A DNA stretch of 64,000 nucleotides from JANNNX01 sp031398745 (GCA_031398745.1 JANNNX010000054.1:1-64000); one strand, 5' to 3'; shown: positions 42,794-52,931, numbered from the stretch's first letter. The notes: generated by a model from the sequence alone, not told the origin. Program-made: numbers and translations.

Positions 42794-43851
42794 CGGCCAG
42801 CCCACCGGACCGGTGGCCCCTCCCGGAGGTCGATCTCCTCGATCTCCGGGTGCACCGGGTCGAGCTCGACCTGGTCCGTCCCTTCGCCACCGCCCACGGC
42901 ACCCTGCACCGCCGCGACGTCCTCCTGGTCCACGCCGTCGCGCTCGACGGCGAGGGCTGGGGCGAGTGCGCCGCACTGCCGACGCCCTCCTACAGCTCGG
43001 AGTGGGTGGACGGCGCCGCCGCGGTGCTCGCCGACCACCTCATCCCCGCCCGCCTTGCCGGGCACCCCGGCGCGGTCGTGGGGCACCCTATGGCCACCGC
43101 GGCCCTCGACGCGGCCCTGCTCGACCTCCAGCTCACCGCGGCCGGCACCACGCTGGCCCGCTGGCTGGGAGCCGAGCGCGACCGGGTGGATTGCGGGGTG
43201 GCAGTGGGCATCGCCGGGACGGTGGACGAGCTGCTGGCCGAGGTCTCGGCCCACGTCGAGGCCGGCTACCAGCGGGTCAAGCTCAAGGTCCAGCCCGGCC
43301 GGGCCCTCGAGCCGGTGCAGGCCGTCCGACAGGCGTGGCCGGCACTCGCCGTCGGGGTCGACGCCAACGGCACCCTCGACGCCCGGACCCTGGCCGCGCT
43401 CGACCACCTCGGCCTCGACGAGATCGAACAGCCGCTGCCGGCGCAGGATCTCGTCGGGTTGGCCTCGGCCGCGGCGCGGCTCTCGACGCCGATCTGCCTC
43501 GACGAGTCCGTCGCGTCGGCCGACCAGCTGCACAGCGCGCTCGCCCTCGGGTGGCGAGGCCACCTCAACCTCAAGCCGGGGCGGGTCGGGGGCATCGGCC
43601 CGGCGGTGGCCATCCACGACCTGGCCCTGGCCGAGGGCATCCCCACCTGGATCGGTGGGATGGTGGCCACCGGGGTGGGCAAGGCGGTCGACGTGGCCCT
43701 GGCCGCCCTGCCCGGCATCACCCGACCCAGCGAGCTGTCCCCGTCGTCCCGGTGGTTCGCCACCGACCTCACTGCCCCGTGGACGATGGACCCCGACGGC
43801 ACCATCGGGGTCCGCCCCGCCGGGCCGGTGACCCTCCCCGGGTCCCGATGA
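42790..43851 (+). CDS. menC: MenC, o-succinylbenzoate synthase
   Basis: Enolase-superfamily enzyme of 353 residues. Catalytic K-x-K in YQRVKLKVQPG, metal ligands in VGVDANGTL, DEIEQPL and LDESV, and the second Lys in LNLKPGRVGG. It dehydrates SHCHC to o-succinylbenzoate, the MenE substrate. The other menaquinone genes lie at 1-5059. Members of this family can also be N-acylamino-acid racemases; the men context within the same genome favours MenC. Coupled to HNH by GTGA and to the next gene by ATGA. Confidence 0.88.
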   Translation: MTASPPDRWPLPEVDLLDLRVHRVELDLVRPFATAHGTLHRRDVLLVHAVALDGEGWGECAALPTPSYSSEWVDGAAAVLADHLIPARLAGHPGAVVGHPMATAALDAALLDLQLTAAGTTLARWLGAERDRVDCGVAVGIAGTVDELLAEVSAHVEAGYQRVKLKVQPGRALEPVQAVRQAWPALAVGVDANGTLDARTLAALDHLGLDEIEQPLPAQDLVGLASAAARLSTPICLDESVASADQLHSALALGWRGHLNLKPGRVGGIGPAVAIHDLALAEGIPTWIGGMVATGVGKAVDVALAALPGITRPSELSPSSRWFATDLTAPWTMDPDGTIGVRPAGPVTLPGSR

Positions 43852-44291
43852 CCCCTTTCCGGCGACTGCTCGCCTGGCTGGCCGGCCGTGGCACCCGGGC
43901 CAAGGGCGCCACCGTGCGGCGCCAGGCGTGGGAGCAGCGGCAACTCGAGTTCACCCGCCGGGTCGGCCTCGAGGGCCTGGACGACGTGCCGGAGCAGGCC
44001 GTGGCCTACGAGTGGTCGGTGGAGGTATTCGAGCGCCGGTTCGGCGGGGTGGGACTGCGTGCCTCGCACTTTCCGGAGGTCGCCGTCCAGGTCCGCCAAC
44101 TCGAAGGCGTGGGGCGCCAGACCCTCACCTTCCCGGTGTCGCGGATGACCTTCGGCACCGCGGATTTCGGTCACGGCCGGGGCTCGTTGATCGGCGACTT
44201 CGACTCCGGCGGCAACCTGATCCTGGTGGTCGACACCGGGGCCAAGATCTACCCGATCGGCGAGCCCCACTGGGTCGAGGACCTGGGCTGA
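43848..44291 (+). CDS. Hypothetical protein downstream of menC
   Basis: Soluble protein of 147 residues that I do not recognise. A basic N-terminus (TPFRRLLAWLAGRGTRAKGA) is followed by an aromatic and Glu-rich middle and a beta-rich C-terminal half (GSLIGDFDSGGNLILVVDTGAKIYP). There are no clear membrane segments or catalytic motifs. It is translationally coupled to menC by an ATGA overlap, so it probably belongs to that operon. Confidence 0.65.
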   Translation: MTPFRRLLAWLAGRGTRAKGATVRRQAWEQRQLEFTRRVGLEGLDDVPEQAVAYEWSVEVFERRFGGVGLRASHFPEVAVQVRQLEGVGRQTLTFPVSRMTFGTADFGHGRGSLIGDFDSGGNLILVVDTGAKIYPIGEPHWVEDLG

Positions 44292-44303
44292 ACAGTCATC
44301 CCG

Positions 44304-44576
44304 TCAACGGTGCGGCCCTCGGGCCCGGTGCTCGCGACGGCACCAGTCGAGCCAGGCGACCACGTCGGCTGGCTCGGGCCGGTGGTCGGCCGCGCCGTAC
44401 ATCGTCTCGGCCCGGAACCTCAGGTACTCGGGCGCCGGCCGTGGCACCGGGGGCCAACGCCGCCACCAGTCCGACGGCACCAACCGCCGCCCCTGCCGCG
44501 CCGCGGTCGACCACAGATCAGGGCGGCGACCCAGCGCCCGACCCACCGCGGCGAGCCAGCCGAAGGCCTCAGCCAC
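44304..44576 (-). CDS. Small conserved actinobacterial protein next to a ROK kinase
   Basis: Basic, Trp-rich protein of 90 residues: RRPDLWSTAARQGRRLVP, DWWRRWPPVPRPAPEYLRFR and ADVVAWLDWCRR. I recognise this type as a short hypothetical protein common in actinobacteria, often next to glucokinase-like genes; no function is known. GTG 44576 overlaps the end of the ROK gene by 8 bases, suggesting coupled expression. Twelve bases separate it from the convergent menC operon. Confidence 0.7.
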   Translation of the reverse strand: MAEAFGWLAAVGRALGRRPDLWSTAARQGRRLVPSDWWRRWPPVPRPAPEYLRFRAETMYGAADHRPEPADVVAWLDWCRREHRARGPHR

Positions 44577-45450
44577 CTCCCAGCACGTCCTCGCCGATCG
44601 CTCGCCAGCCCACGGCCCCGGCACCCACCAACGGACCGGCGTCGCCCAGGCCGGCGGGCACGATGCGGGCTCCCGCCGAGAAGTCGAGCCGGGCACAGGC
44701 GTCCAGCTCCTCTTGGGCGGCGAGGAAAAAGGGGGCCCCGAAGCCCAGCGCCACACCCCCGGCGACCACCGCCAGCGTCAGGTCGCAGAGGTTGGCCACC
44801 CCGGCGACGGCCTGGCCGACCAGGCGCCCGGTACGAGCCACCACTTCGGGCCCGGCCTCCGCCGGCGGGCGCCCGGTGGCCCGGGCGATGCCCGACCCGG
44901 ACGCTTCGGCCTCGAGGCACCCGAACGCGCCACAGGGACACCGCCGGCCCCCGGGGACGACCACCAGGTGGCCGATGTGGCCGGCGTTGCCGGCCGCCCC
45001 GTCGAGCACCCGCCCTCCGGACACGATGCCCCCGCCCACCCCGGTGGAAACCACCATGGCCAGGAAGTCCGACACCCCGGCCGCCGCCCCCCGCCACCCC
45101 TCGCCCACGGCCAGGGCCTTGGCGTCGTTGTCGACCCGCACCGCCACGCCGAGGGCCTCGGCCAGGCGGGACCGGAGGGGGAAGTCGCGCCAGCCCTCGA
45201 TGTTGAGCGGGGAGACCGTCTCGCCGCCGGCGGTCATGGGTCCTCCGCAGCCCACCCCGCAGGCCAGCTCGTCTCCTCCGGCGACGTCGGCGGCCACCGC
45301 CAGCAGCGTCGCCAGCAGCGTCTCGGCGTCGGCCCCGGCGGGGGTCGGGCGCCGGGAGCGGCGGAGCAGCCGGCCCTCCCGGTCGACGACCCCGGCCGCC
45401 AGCTTGGTCCCGCCGATGTCGAGGGCGAGCACGGTGGGCGCGACGGGCAT
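44569..45450 (-). CDS. ROK-family sugar kinase (glucokinase-like)
   Basis: The protein has 293 residues. ATP site LALDIGGTKLAAGVVD, catalytic region RVDNDAKALAVGEGW with the general-base Asp, STGVGGGIVSGG, and the ROK zinc motif GHIGHLVVVPGGRRCPCGAFGCLEAEASG. Most likely phosphorylates glucose, or N-acetyl sugars such as ManNAc or GlcNAc; the signature does not decide. ATG 45450 lies 9 bases after TACGTT. A second ROK gene is at 63157. Confidence 0.88.
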   Translation of the reverse strand: MPVAPTVLALDIGGTKLAAGVVDREGRLLRRSRRPTPAGADAETLLATLLAVAADVAGGDELACGVGCGGPMTAGGETVSPLNIEGWRDFPLRSRLAEALGVAVRVDNDAKALAVGEGWRGAAAGVSDFLAMVVSTGVGGGIVSGGRVLDGAAGNAGHIGHLVVVPGGRRCPCGAFGCLEAEASGSGIARATGRPPAEAGPEVVARTGRLVGQAVAGVANLCDLTLAVVAGGVALGFGAPFFLAAQEELDACARLDFSAGARIVPAGLGDAGPLVGAGAVGWRAIGEDVLGGG

Positions 45451-45459
45451 CGGCCGGCG

Positions 45460-45505
45460 AACGTAGACCCTCGCGGGTGCCACCGCCGGTCGAGCCCCCT
45501 ACGCT
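45460..45505. promoter_or_regulatory. Divergent ROK/moxR promoter region
   Basis: Minus-strand TACGTT (45460-45465) precedes the ROK ATG by 9 bases. Plus-strand TACGCT (45500-45505) precedes the moxR ATG 45516 by 10 bases. Confidence 0.45.
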
Positions 45506-45515
45506 TTGGCCTCGC

Positions 45516-46499
<984 letters not shown>

Positions 46500-46510
46500 G
46501 CCAGTCCCGG

Positions 46511-47686
46511 GTGCTCACCCGCCAGGGCTGGCTGACGGTCGTGGCGGCCGTCGGCCTGGTCGCGGGCGGCCGGTTGTTCGGCATCATCGAGCTCTACCTG
46601 GTGGCGGCGGGGCTCACCGCGGTGGTGGTGGCGGCAGCCGTGACGGTGGAGCTCACGCGCGCCCGGCTCGACATATCCCGCCAGCTGCACCCCCGCCGGG
46701 TCCACGCCGGTAGCCCCAGCCGGGTCGACCTCACCGTCCGCAATCGTGCCGCCACCCGCTCGCCGCTGGTGACCCTGACCGATCCCGTCGACGACGACCA
46801 TGTCGCTCGGGTCGTGACCGCGCCCCTCGATCCTGGCAAGGTCGTCCACGCTGCCTACGCCCTGCCCACCGAGCGGCGGGGCCTGCGGCGGGTGGGTCCC
46901 CTGCACCTCACCCTGACCGACGCGTTCGGACTGGTCCGGGTGGAGACGCCGGTCGCCCCGGCGGTCGAGCTCACCGTCTGGCCCCGGATCGACGACGTCC
47001 TGGCGCTGCCGGCGGCGGCCGGAGACTCGTTGCTCACCGGCACCGGGCACATCGACCTCCAGACGAGTGTGGGCGAGGAGTTCTCGACCCTGCGCACCTA
47101 CGTTCCCGGCGACGACCTGCGGAGGGTCCACTGGCCCACCTCCGCCCGGCGCGACGAGCTCATGGTCCGCCAGGACGAGCTGCCCTGGGAGCGCCGAGCG
47201 ACCTTGGTCCTCGATGTCCGTTCGGCCGCCCACAACCCGGAGACCTTCGAGCGGGCGGTGTCGGCCGCGGCCAGCATCCTCCTCGCCTGTGCGGCCCGCC
47301 GCGCCCAGGTCCGGCTGGTGACGACGGCCCGATTCGATTCCGGCATCTCGACGGCCGCCGCCCACGTCGAGGCCATCCTCGAGCATCTGGCCACGGTGCG
47401 GCTCACCAACGCCGCCGACCTGGCCAGCACGCTGGCCCTCATCGGCTCGACCGGCCACGGCGGGGCCGCGGCCGTGCTCCTCGGGGGCCGGTGGCCGGCC
47501 GACATCGAGTCCGCCGGCCGGCTCCGGCTGTCGTTTCCCTCGGTCGCAGTGGTCGCCTTCGGCACCGACGACGGGGGTGAGGGGCCGCTGCCGCCCAGCA
47601 GCGCCCGCCTCGGCCCCGGCGACCCCTTCCCCCCGGCCTGGCGGGCGCTCCTGCAATCGGGGCCCGTGCCCGTCAGTCGGGTCTGA
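46511..47686 (+). CDS. DUF58 domain protein
   Basis: The protein has 391 residues. Two N-terminal hydrophobic segments (LTVVAAVGLVAGG and LYLVAAGLTAVVVAAAV) are followed by an extracytoplasmic or cytosolic beta region and the DUF58 core, TLRTYVPGDDLRRVHWPTSARRDELMVRQ, with a vWA-like fold after it (ATLVLDVRSAAH). It is the usual partner of MoxR. GTG 46511 lies 11 bases after the moxR stop. Confidence 0.9.
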   Translation: MLTRQGWLTVVAAVGLVAGGRLFGIIELYLVAAGLTAVVVAAAVTVELTRARLDISRQLHPRRVHAGSPSRVDLTVRNRAATRSPLVTLTDPVDDDHVARVVTAPLDPGKVVHAAYALPTERRGLRRVGPLHLTLTDAFGLVRVETPVAPAVELTVWPRIDDVLALPAAAGDSLLTGTGHIDLQTSVGEEFSTLRTYVPGDDLRRVHWPTSARRDELMVRQDELPWERRATLVLDVRSAAHNPETFERAVSAAASILLACAARRAQVRLVTTARFDSGISTAAAHVEAILEHLATVRLTNAADLASTLALIGSTGHGGAAAVLLGGRWPADIESAGRLRLSFPSVAVVAFGTDDGGEGPLPPSSARLGPGDPFPPAWRALLQSGPVPVSRV

Positions 47687-47735
47687 CCATGCGCCGCGAC
47701 CCTTGAGCCGCCGCCTCCAGAACCTGCCGGGGCGC

Positions 47736-50018
47736 ATGGCGGTGGCCGACGTCCCCCGGCCCCCCGGGCAACTGGCGCTCCTGTTGGCCGAGACGACCCT
47801 GGCCGGGGTCACGGTGGCCGCCATCTTCGGGTTGATCCGGATCTTCGACGACGCCTCGTTCTTCGTCCCGCTGGCCCTGACCGCGGTCGCGGCCCACGGG
47901 GCGGCCAGCCTGGTTCGCCGTGACGGGCGACCCGTGCTGGTCGGCGTGGCCCTCGTGGCCGGCGGCCTGGTCGCCCTCCTCACCTGGCTGAAGTGGCCAG
48001 AGACCACCCTCTACGGAGTCCCCACCACCGACTCCTGGGCCGCGGCCAGCGACGAGCTCACCCGGGCCTGGGAGGTCTTCCGCAATGCCGCCGCGCCCGC
48101 GCCCGTGGCCGCCGGGTTCCTGGTGGTCGGGGTACTGGTGGTGGCCGTGGTCGCGGTCACCGCCGACACCGCCGCCTTCCGGGCCAACGCCCGCATCGAG
48201 GCGGTCGTCCCGGCCATCAGCATCTTCGTGTTCGGCGCCGCTCTCGGCGGGGGCCGCCACCGCCTGGTGACCACCGCCGTCTTCCTGGCGGCCCTGCTCG
48301 CCTACTGGCTGGGCCAGCGGGGATTGGCCCAATCGGTCGCACCGGGTCAGCTGGCCACCGATCCGATGGGGGCCGGCACCAGCCTGGCCCGGGCCGGTCT
48401 GGGGCTGATCGCCATCGGGTTGGTCGCCGCGGTCGTGATCGGCCCGATGCTGCCCGGGGCCGATGCCCGGGCCGTGATCCCGTGGCGGGCCAGCGACCGG
48501 GCCGACGCCGGCACCCGGGTGACCGTCAGCCCGCTGGTCGACATCCGCACCCGGTTGGTCGACCAGGCCGACACCGTGGCGTTCTCGGTCGGCGCCGAGA
48601 GCGCCAGCTACTGGCGCCTCACGTCGCTCGACCAGTTCGACGGGCGCATCTGGTCCTCCAAGCGGCGCTACGAGTCGGCCGACGACGCCCTCCGCCAGGA
48701 GGCACCACGAGGCTCGGAGGTGGTGACCCAGTCGGTGCTGATCGGCGACCTCTCCTCGGTGTGGCTGCCCGCCGCCTACCAGCCGATCGACGTGAGCGGG
48801 ATCGACGCGGCCTACGACGCGGAGTCGGCGAGCCTGGTGGCCGAGGGCGCCGACCCCCCCGAGGAGGGGACCTCCTACCTGGTGCGCTCGGTCCGCCCCG
48901 ACGTCGACCCCGAGGCCCTGGCCGACGTCGCCGCCACCGCCCCGGCCGCCATCGCGACCACCAACACCGCGTTACCCGAGGGCTTCAGCACCCGGGTGCA
49001 GGAGCTGGCCGGCCAGATCGTGGGGCCCGACGCCACGCAGTACGAGAAGGCCCGGCGTTTGCAGGACTACTTCCGCGACGGATCCTTCACCTACGACCTG
49101 ACCGTGTCCTCGGGGCACGCGACCGACGATCTCGAACGATTCCTGTTCGACTCTCGCACCGGCTACTGCGAGCAGTTCGCGGGGGCCTATGCGGCCATGG
49201 CGCGGGCCGTGGGCCTGCCCGCCCGGGTAGCCGTCGGCTTCACCCCGGGCCAGCTCGGCGAGGACGGGCGCTACCAGGTGCGGGGCTACAACGCCCACGC
49301 CTGGCCCGAGGTGTACTTCGAGGGCGTGGGGTGGGTGGCGTTCGAACCGACCCCGGGTCGGGGCATCCCCGGTGCCAGCGACTACACCGGCGTGTCGGCC
49401 CAACAGCCCACCGGACCCGAGTTCACGACCACCACCCTCGACCCGTCGGTCACCACCGCGCCGGCGGACCCCACGGCGACGACCCTGCCCGACTTCGGCG
49501 GCGACCTCGGCACCACCGGAGCCGTGGTGAACAACCGCCGGGGGGCCTGGAAGGGCCGCTTCGCCCTGGCCGGCCTGGTGGTGGGGGTGGGGGCCGTGCT
49601 GTGGCCGCTGGGCCTGCTCGGGCTGCGGCGGTGGCTACGCCGACGGCGGCGGGCCCGGGCCAACGACCCGAGCGGCCGGGTGATCGTGGCCTGGGACGAC
49701 GTGGTGGCCGCCGCCGACGAGGTCGGGACCCACCACCGCGATTGGGAGACGCCGGCCGAGTACGCCCGTCGGGCAGCTCGGGCGCCAGGCGTCGACCCCC
49801 GCCTGGTGACCGGTCTGGCCGGCATGGTCACCTACGCCCGCTATGCGGCGAGCGGGGTCGACCCGGCGTTGGCGACCCGGGCCGAGGAGGCAGCAGCCTC
49901 GATCACCGCCGGTGTGGAGGCCACCTTCGACCGCTCCCAGCGCATCCGCCGCTGGTACGACCCACGCCCCCTGCTCCCCCGGCGTCAGCCCCGCATCGAC
50001 ATCCGGGAGCAGGTCTGA
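47736..50018 (+). CDS. Membrane transglutaminase-like protein (TgpA type)
   Basis: The protein has about 760 residues. Several N-terminal membrane segments are followed by a large extracytoplasmic region with a transglutaminase domain: catalytic Cys in SRTGYCEQFAGAYAAMAR, His in GYNAHAWPEVYFEG, then WVAFEPTPG. A Thr-rich linker precedes a further membrane segment (ALAGLVVGVGAVLWPLG) and a cytoplasmic DUF4129-like tail (VIVAWDDVVAAADEVG, TPAEYARR). Substrate unknown; cell-envelope peptides are plausible. The start is uncertain: ATG 47736 is used, TTG 47703 is also in frame. Confidence 0.88.
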   Translation: MAVADVPRPPGQLALLLAETTLAGVTVAAIFGLIRIFDDASFFVPLALTAVAAHGAASLVRRDGRPVLVGVALVAGGLVALLTWLKWPETTLYGVPTTDSWAAASDELTRAWEVFRNAAAPAPVAAGFLVVGVLVVAVVAVTADTAAFRANARIEAVVPAISIFVFGAALGGGRHRLVTTAVFLAALLAYWLGQRGLAQSVAPGQLATDPMGAGTSLARAGLGLIAIGLVAAVVIGPMLPGADARAVIPWRASDRADAGTRVTVSPLVDIRTRLVDQADTVAFSVGAESASYWRLTSLDQFDGRIWSSKRRYESADDALRQEAPRGSEVVTQSVLIGDLSSVWLPAAYQPIDVSGIDAAYDAESASLVAEGADPPEEGTSYLVRSVRPDVDPEALADVAATAPAAIATTNTALPEGFSTRVQELAGQIVGPDATQYEKARRLQDYFRDGSFTYDLTVSSGHATDDLERFLFDSRTGYCEQFAGAYAAMARAVGLPARVAVGFTPGQLGEDGRYQVRGYNAHAWPEVYFEGVGWVAFEPTPGRGIPGASDYTGVSAQQPTGPEFTTTTLDPSVTTAPADPTATTLPDFGGDLGTTGAVVNNRRGAWKGRFALAGLVVGVGAVLWPLGLLGLRRWLRRRRRARANDPSGRVIVAWDDVVAAADEVGTHHRDWETPAEYARRAARAPGVDPRLVTGLAGMVTYARYAASGVDPALATRAEEAAASITAGVEATFDRSQRIRRWYDPRPLLPRRQPRIDIREQV

Positions 50019-50025
50019 GCAGGCT

Positions 50026-50397
50026 CTACTCGCGGTCGAAGCGGTCGCGCATGCGACGGCGGGCCGAGCCGAAGGCGCCGCCGACGTTCCCGGCCCGCAT
50101 CGACGACGTCCACTCCTGCCAACCGGCCCGACCCATCTTGCGGAGGTTCCGCTCGAACCAGGTCGCGGCGGCCAACATGCCGAGAAAGCCGCCGAAGGCC
50201 AAGAGGGGCGACACCGACAGGGTCAGGACCATGAAGACCACGCTGACCACGAAGCCCGCGGCCGCCCACTTGAGGTTGCGACCGGCGTGGCGGTAGATGG
50301 TGGTCGAGCCGACCTCGTGGGCCAACGCGGGATCGGACGCGTAGAGCTGCTGCTCGATCTCCCGAAGGATCCGTTGCTCGTTCTCGGAAAGCGGCAC
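50026..50397 (-). CDS. DUF3040 membrane protein
   Basis: Small membrane protein of 123 residues. The N-terminus PLSENEQRILREIEQQLYASDP is the DUF3040 signature, followed by two hydrophobic segments (AAAGFVVSVVFMVLTL and LLAFGGFLGMLAAATWF) and a basic tail. The family is almost confined to Actinobacteria; function unknown. GTG 50397 is preceded by GGAGG, and TAGCAT at 50464-50469 overlaps the dinB stop codon. Confidence 0.9.
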   Translation of the reverse strand: MPLSENEQRILREIEQQLYASDPALAHEVGSTTIYRHAGRNLKWAAAGFVVSVVFMVLTLSVSPLLAFGGFLGMLAAATWFERNLRKMGRAGWQEWTSSMRAGNVGGAFGSARRRMRDRFDRE

Positions 50398-50466
50398 GCC
50401 GGGCCTCCGTGCGCTCCGTCGTCGCCCGTTCGGGTGCTTCCCGGACAGGCCTTTGGGGGATGGATG

Positions 50467-51762
50467 CTAGCGCCGATCATCCCACTCGCCTCGGGCGCCG
50501 ACAACGCGGTCCGGGCCCTGCCGGTGGTCGGCCTCGGGCCCCCACTGGTGGTCGCCGGCCCGTCGGGTCCGGACCCCGCCCGCCCCCAGGGCCGCCCCGG
50601 GGGCGATGGCGTCGTCGCCGTAGCGAACCCGGATCTCGTCGATCGCGTCGGTGACCTCACGCCAGCTCGGGTCGTCGTCGAGCCGGAGCTGCCGGGCCGG
50701 CGGAGGTCCGAGGAGCGACACGCTCACACCCAGCAACCGCACCCCGGACCCGATGTCGACGCCGTCGAGGAGCTGGCGGGCTGCCCCGGCGACCGCCGGC
50801 CCCGTGTCGATCGGGTCGGTCACGGTGTGGGAGCGGGTGATGGTGCGGAAGTCGCCGAAGCGGACCTTGAGCTGGACGCATCGGCCGGCCAGGCCGGCCC
50901 GGCGCAGCCTGGCGGCCACCGCGTCGGCCAGTCGGGCGGTGTGTCCCTCCAGCACCGGGCGCTGGTGGACGTCGACCGCGAAGGTCTCCTCGTGGCCGAC
51001 CGACTTGGCCTGACGCTGCGGCTCGACCGGGCGCTCGTCGCGGGCCCAGGCCAGGTCGTGGAGCCGCCGGCCGGCGGCCTCCCCCAGCGTCCGGATCCCG
51101 ACCTCGACCGGCAGCGCGGCCAGCTGGCCGACGGGGGTGACGCCGAGTCCGGCCAAGCGCTGCTGGGTGGCCGGGCCGACACCCCACAGGGAGGCGACCG
51201 GATGGCGGTGGAGGAAGGCGATCTCGTCGTCGGCTCCGACCACGACCACTCCCGATCCGGCCACCGGCCCCCGGGCCGACGGCCGCGGCTTGGCCGATTC
51301 CGAGGCCAGCTTGGCGGTGAGCTTTCGCGGCGCGACCCCGACCGAGCAGGACAGGCCCAGGTCGTCGGCCACCCGCGCCCGCAGCGCCCAGGCGATGGCG
51401 GGACCGTCGCCCAGCAGCCGGGCGGCCCCGCCGACGTCGAGGAACGCCTCGTCGAGGGCGATCCCCTCGACGAGCGGGGTGAAGGTCTGGAGCACGGCGT
51501 GGAAGGCGGCGCTGGCCTCCCGGTAGCGATCGTGGCGCCCCGGAATGAACACCGCGTCGGGACAGAGGCGACGGGCCCGGGCGGTGGGCATGGCCGAGTG
51601 GATCCCGTGGTAGCGGGCCTCGTAGGACGCGGCCGCCACCACCCCTCGGGTGCCGGTCCCACCCACCACCACCGGGCGCCCGGCCAGGCTGGGGTCGTCG
51701 GCCACCTCGACGGCCACGAAGAACGCGTCGAGGTCGACGTGCAGGATCGTCGGCCCGGCCAC
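50467..51762 (-). CDS. dinB: DinB, DNA polymerase IV
   Basis: Y-family translesion polymerase of 431 residues. Active-site motifs ILHVDLDAFFVAVE, ASYEARYHGIHSAMP, and GIALDEAFLDVGG with the catalytic Asp-Glu. The thumb has LWGVGPATQQRLAGLGV, and the little-finger domain follows. The C-terminal 40 residues are charged and not conserved; no clear beta-clamp peptide was found by eye. GTG 51762 lies 2 bases after the stop of the upstream glycosyltransferase gene, so the two are coupled. Confidence 0.93.
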   Translation of the reverse strand: MAGPTILHVDLDAFFVAVEVADDPSLAGRPVVVGGTGTRGVVAAASYEARYHGIHSAMPTARARRLCPDAVFIPGRHDRYREASAAFHAVLQTFTPLVEGIALDEAFLDVGGAARLLGDGPAIAWALRARVADDLGLSCSVGVAPRKLTAKLASESAKPRPSARGPVAGSGVVVVGADDEIAFLHRHPVASLWGVGPATQQRLAGLGVTPVGQLAALPVEVGIRTLGEAAGRRLHDLAWARDERPVEPQRQAKSVGHEETFAVDVHQRPVLEGHTARLADAVAARLRRAGLAGRCVQLKVRFGDFRTITRSHTVTDPIDTGPAVAGAARQLLDGVDIGSGVRLLGVSVSLLGPPPARQLRLDDDPSWREVTDAIDEIRVRYGDDAIAPGAALGAGGVRTRRAGDHQWGPEADHRQGPDRVVGARGEWDDRR

Positions 51763-51764
51763 CG

Positions 51765-52529
51765 CTACCGACCCGCCGCACTCCCGACCCGACGACCCCG
51801 GGCGCGGTCGAGGAGCCATCGGACCCGGTCGCGCACGCCCCACGCGGTCACCAGCAGCAGTGCCTCGACCACGATCCGCCCTGACATCTTCGACGTGCCA
51901 GCCGTGCGATCGACGAACGTGATCGGCACCTCGACCACCCGGCCGCGGGCCCGGGTGATTCGGTAGACCATCTCGATCTGGAATCCGTAGCCGTCGGCCC
52001 GGACGTCTTCGAGGGCCAGGTCGGCCAGCATCGCGGTGCGATAGGCCCGGAACCCCGAGGTGGCATCGTGCACTTCGAGTCCGAGCACCACCGCTGCGTA
52101 ACGGTTCCCCCATCGCGACAGCGCCGCCCGGTGCCACGACCACGCCGGGATGGCCCCTCCGGGCACATAACGAGCCCCGACGGCCAGGTCAGCACCTTCC
52201 TGGTCGAGGGCGCTGAGCAACGAGGGCACCGCCGCCGGGTCGTGGGAGAGATCGGCATCCATCTCCACCACGGCGTCGTAGCCCTGCTCGAGCGCGACCG
52301 CAAAGCCAGCCTTGTAGGCCTGGCCGAGGCCCGACTTGCCCGGCCGACGGAGGACCACGATCTGCTGGAGACGGGCGGCCGCCTCCTCCGCCAAATCGGC
52401 CGTGCCGTCGGGGCTGCCGTCATCCACCACCAGCACGTCGACCTTCGGAGCCTCGAGACGCAGGCGTTCGAGCACGGCGACGATGTTCGGTGCCTCCTGG
52501 TACGTGGGGAGGACGACCAGGGCACGCAC
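51765..52529 (-). CDS. Polyprenol-phosphate mannosyltransferase-like GT2
   Basis: GT2-family enzyme of 254 residues. Seen are LVVLPTYQEAPNIVAVLERL, VLVVDDGSPDGTADLA, VVEMDADLSHDPAAVPSLL with the D-A-D metal motif, and ATSGFRAYR and VDRTAGTSKMSG. These match dolichol-phosphate mannose synthase (Ppm1/DPM1 type), which makes polyprenol-P-mannose for envelope glycolipids and protein mannosylation. No membrane domain is fused. TAGAGT lies 7 bases before GTG 52529, which fixes the start. Confidence 0.88.
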   Translation of the reverse strand: MRALVVLPTYQEAPNIVAVLERLRLEAPKVDVLVVDDGSPDGTADLAEEAAARLQQIVVLRRPGKSGLGQAYKAGFAVALEQGYDAVVEMDADLSHDPAAVPSLLSALDQEGADLAVGARYVPGGAIPAWSWHRAALSRWGNRYAAVVLGLEVHDATSGFRAYRTAMLADLALEDVRADGYGFQIEMVYRITRARGRVVEVPITFVDRTAGTSKMSGRIVVEALLLVTAWGVRDRVRWLLDRARGRRVGSAAGR

Positions 52530-52536
52530 CTCGAAG

Positions 52537-52542
52537 ACTCTA
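52537..52542 (-). promoter_or_regulatory. TAGAGT -10 box for the GT2-dinB operon
   Basis: TAGAGT followed by 7 bases and GTG 52529 on the minus strand. It excludes the longer in-frame starts upstream. Confidence 0.5.
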
Positions 52543-52617
52543 GGCACGGCCGCCGGACACTCCGGCCCGCCTAGGCCGCCGCCGGACACGCCCGCCTGGG
52601 TGCATGGGCGGCGGTCG

Positions 52618-52623
52618 TAGGCT
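52618..52623 (+). promoter_or_regulatory. TAGGCT -10 box for the small membrane protein gene
   Basis: TAGGCT followed by 6 bases and GTG 52630. Confidence 0.4.
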
Positions 52624-52629
52624 GCAGCC

Positions 52630-52914
52630 GTGGACAGCCCGACCCCCGGCCGGCCGGCCCGGCCCTACGCGCCCACGGCCCTGCCATCGGTGTGGGCCCG
52701 GGTCCTGGCCTTCGCGGCGATCGTCGTGGGCGGCCTGTCCGGCGGGGTCATCGGTTGGGCCCTGGTCGACCTGCAGTGCAGCGGGCGCTGCGGTGGCCCC
52801 ACCACGCTGGGGGCGGTCGTCGGTGCGCTGGCCGGGGCCGGTGGGGTGGGGGTCATCGCCGTCCTGGTCCTGCGGGCCATGGCCGAGTGGCGGCGCCCGG
52901 CCGAGCTTCCCTGA
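52630..52914 (+). CDS. Small two-span membrane protein
   Basis: The protein has 94 residues with a Pro-rich cytoplasmic start and two hydrophobic segments, VLAFAAIVVGGLSGGVIGWALV (residues 25-46) and LGAVVGALAGAGGVGVIAVLVL (residues 60-82). Between them the loop has two cysteines (LQCSGRCGGP) that could form a disulfide outside the membrane. No family recognised. GTG 52630 is supported by the upstream TAGGCT. A GC-rich hairpin follows. Confidence 0.6.
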   Translation: MDSPTPGRPARPYAPTALPSVWARVLAFAAIVVGGLSGGVIGWALVDLQCSGRCGGPTTLGAVVGALAGAGGVGVIAVLVLRAMAEWRRPAELP

Positions 52915-52931
52915 CCGAGGCCGCGGGCCGC

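Noticed and set aside
52501..52516. Further copy of the REP-like arm (CGTGGGGA) in the GT2 gene
   Set aside because: Only 8 bases match, there is no second arm at the right distance, and the codons spell the conserved GT2 N-terminus.
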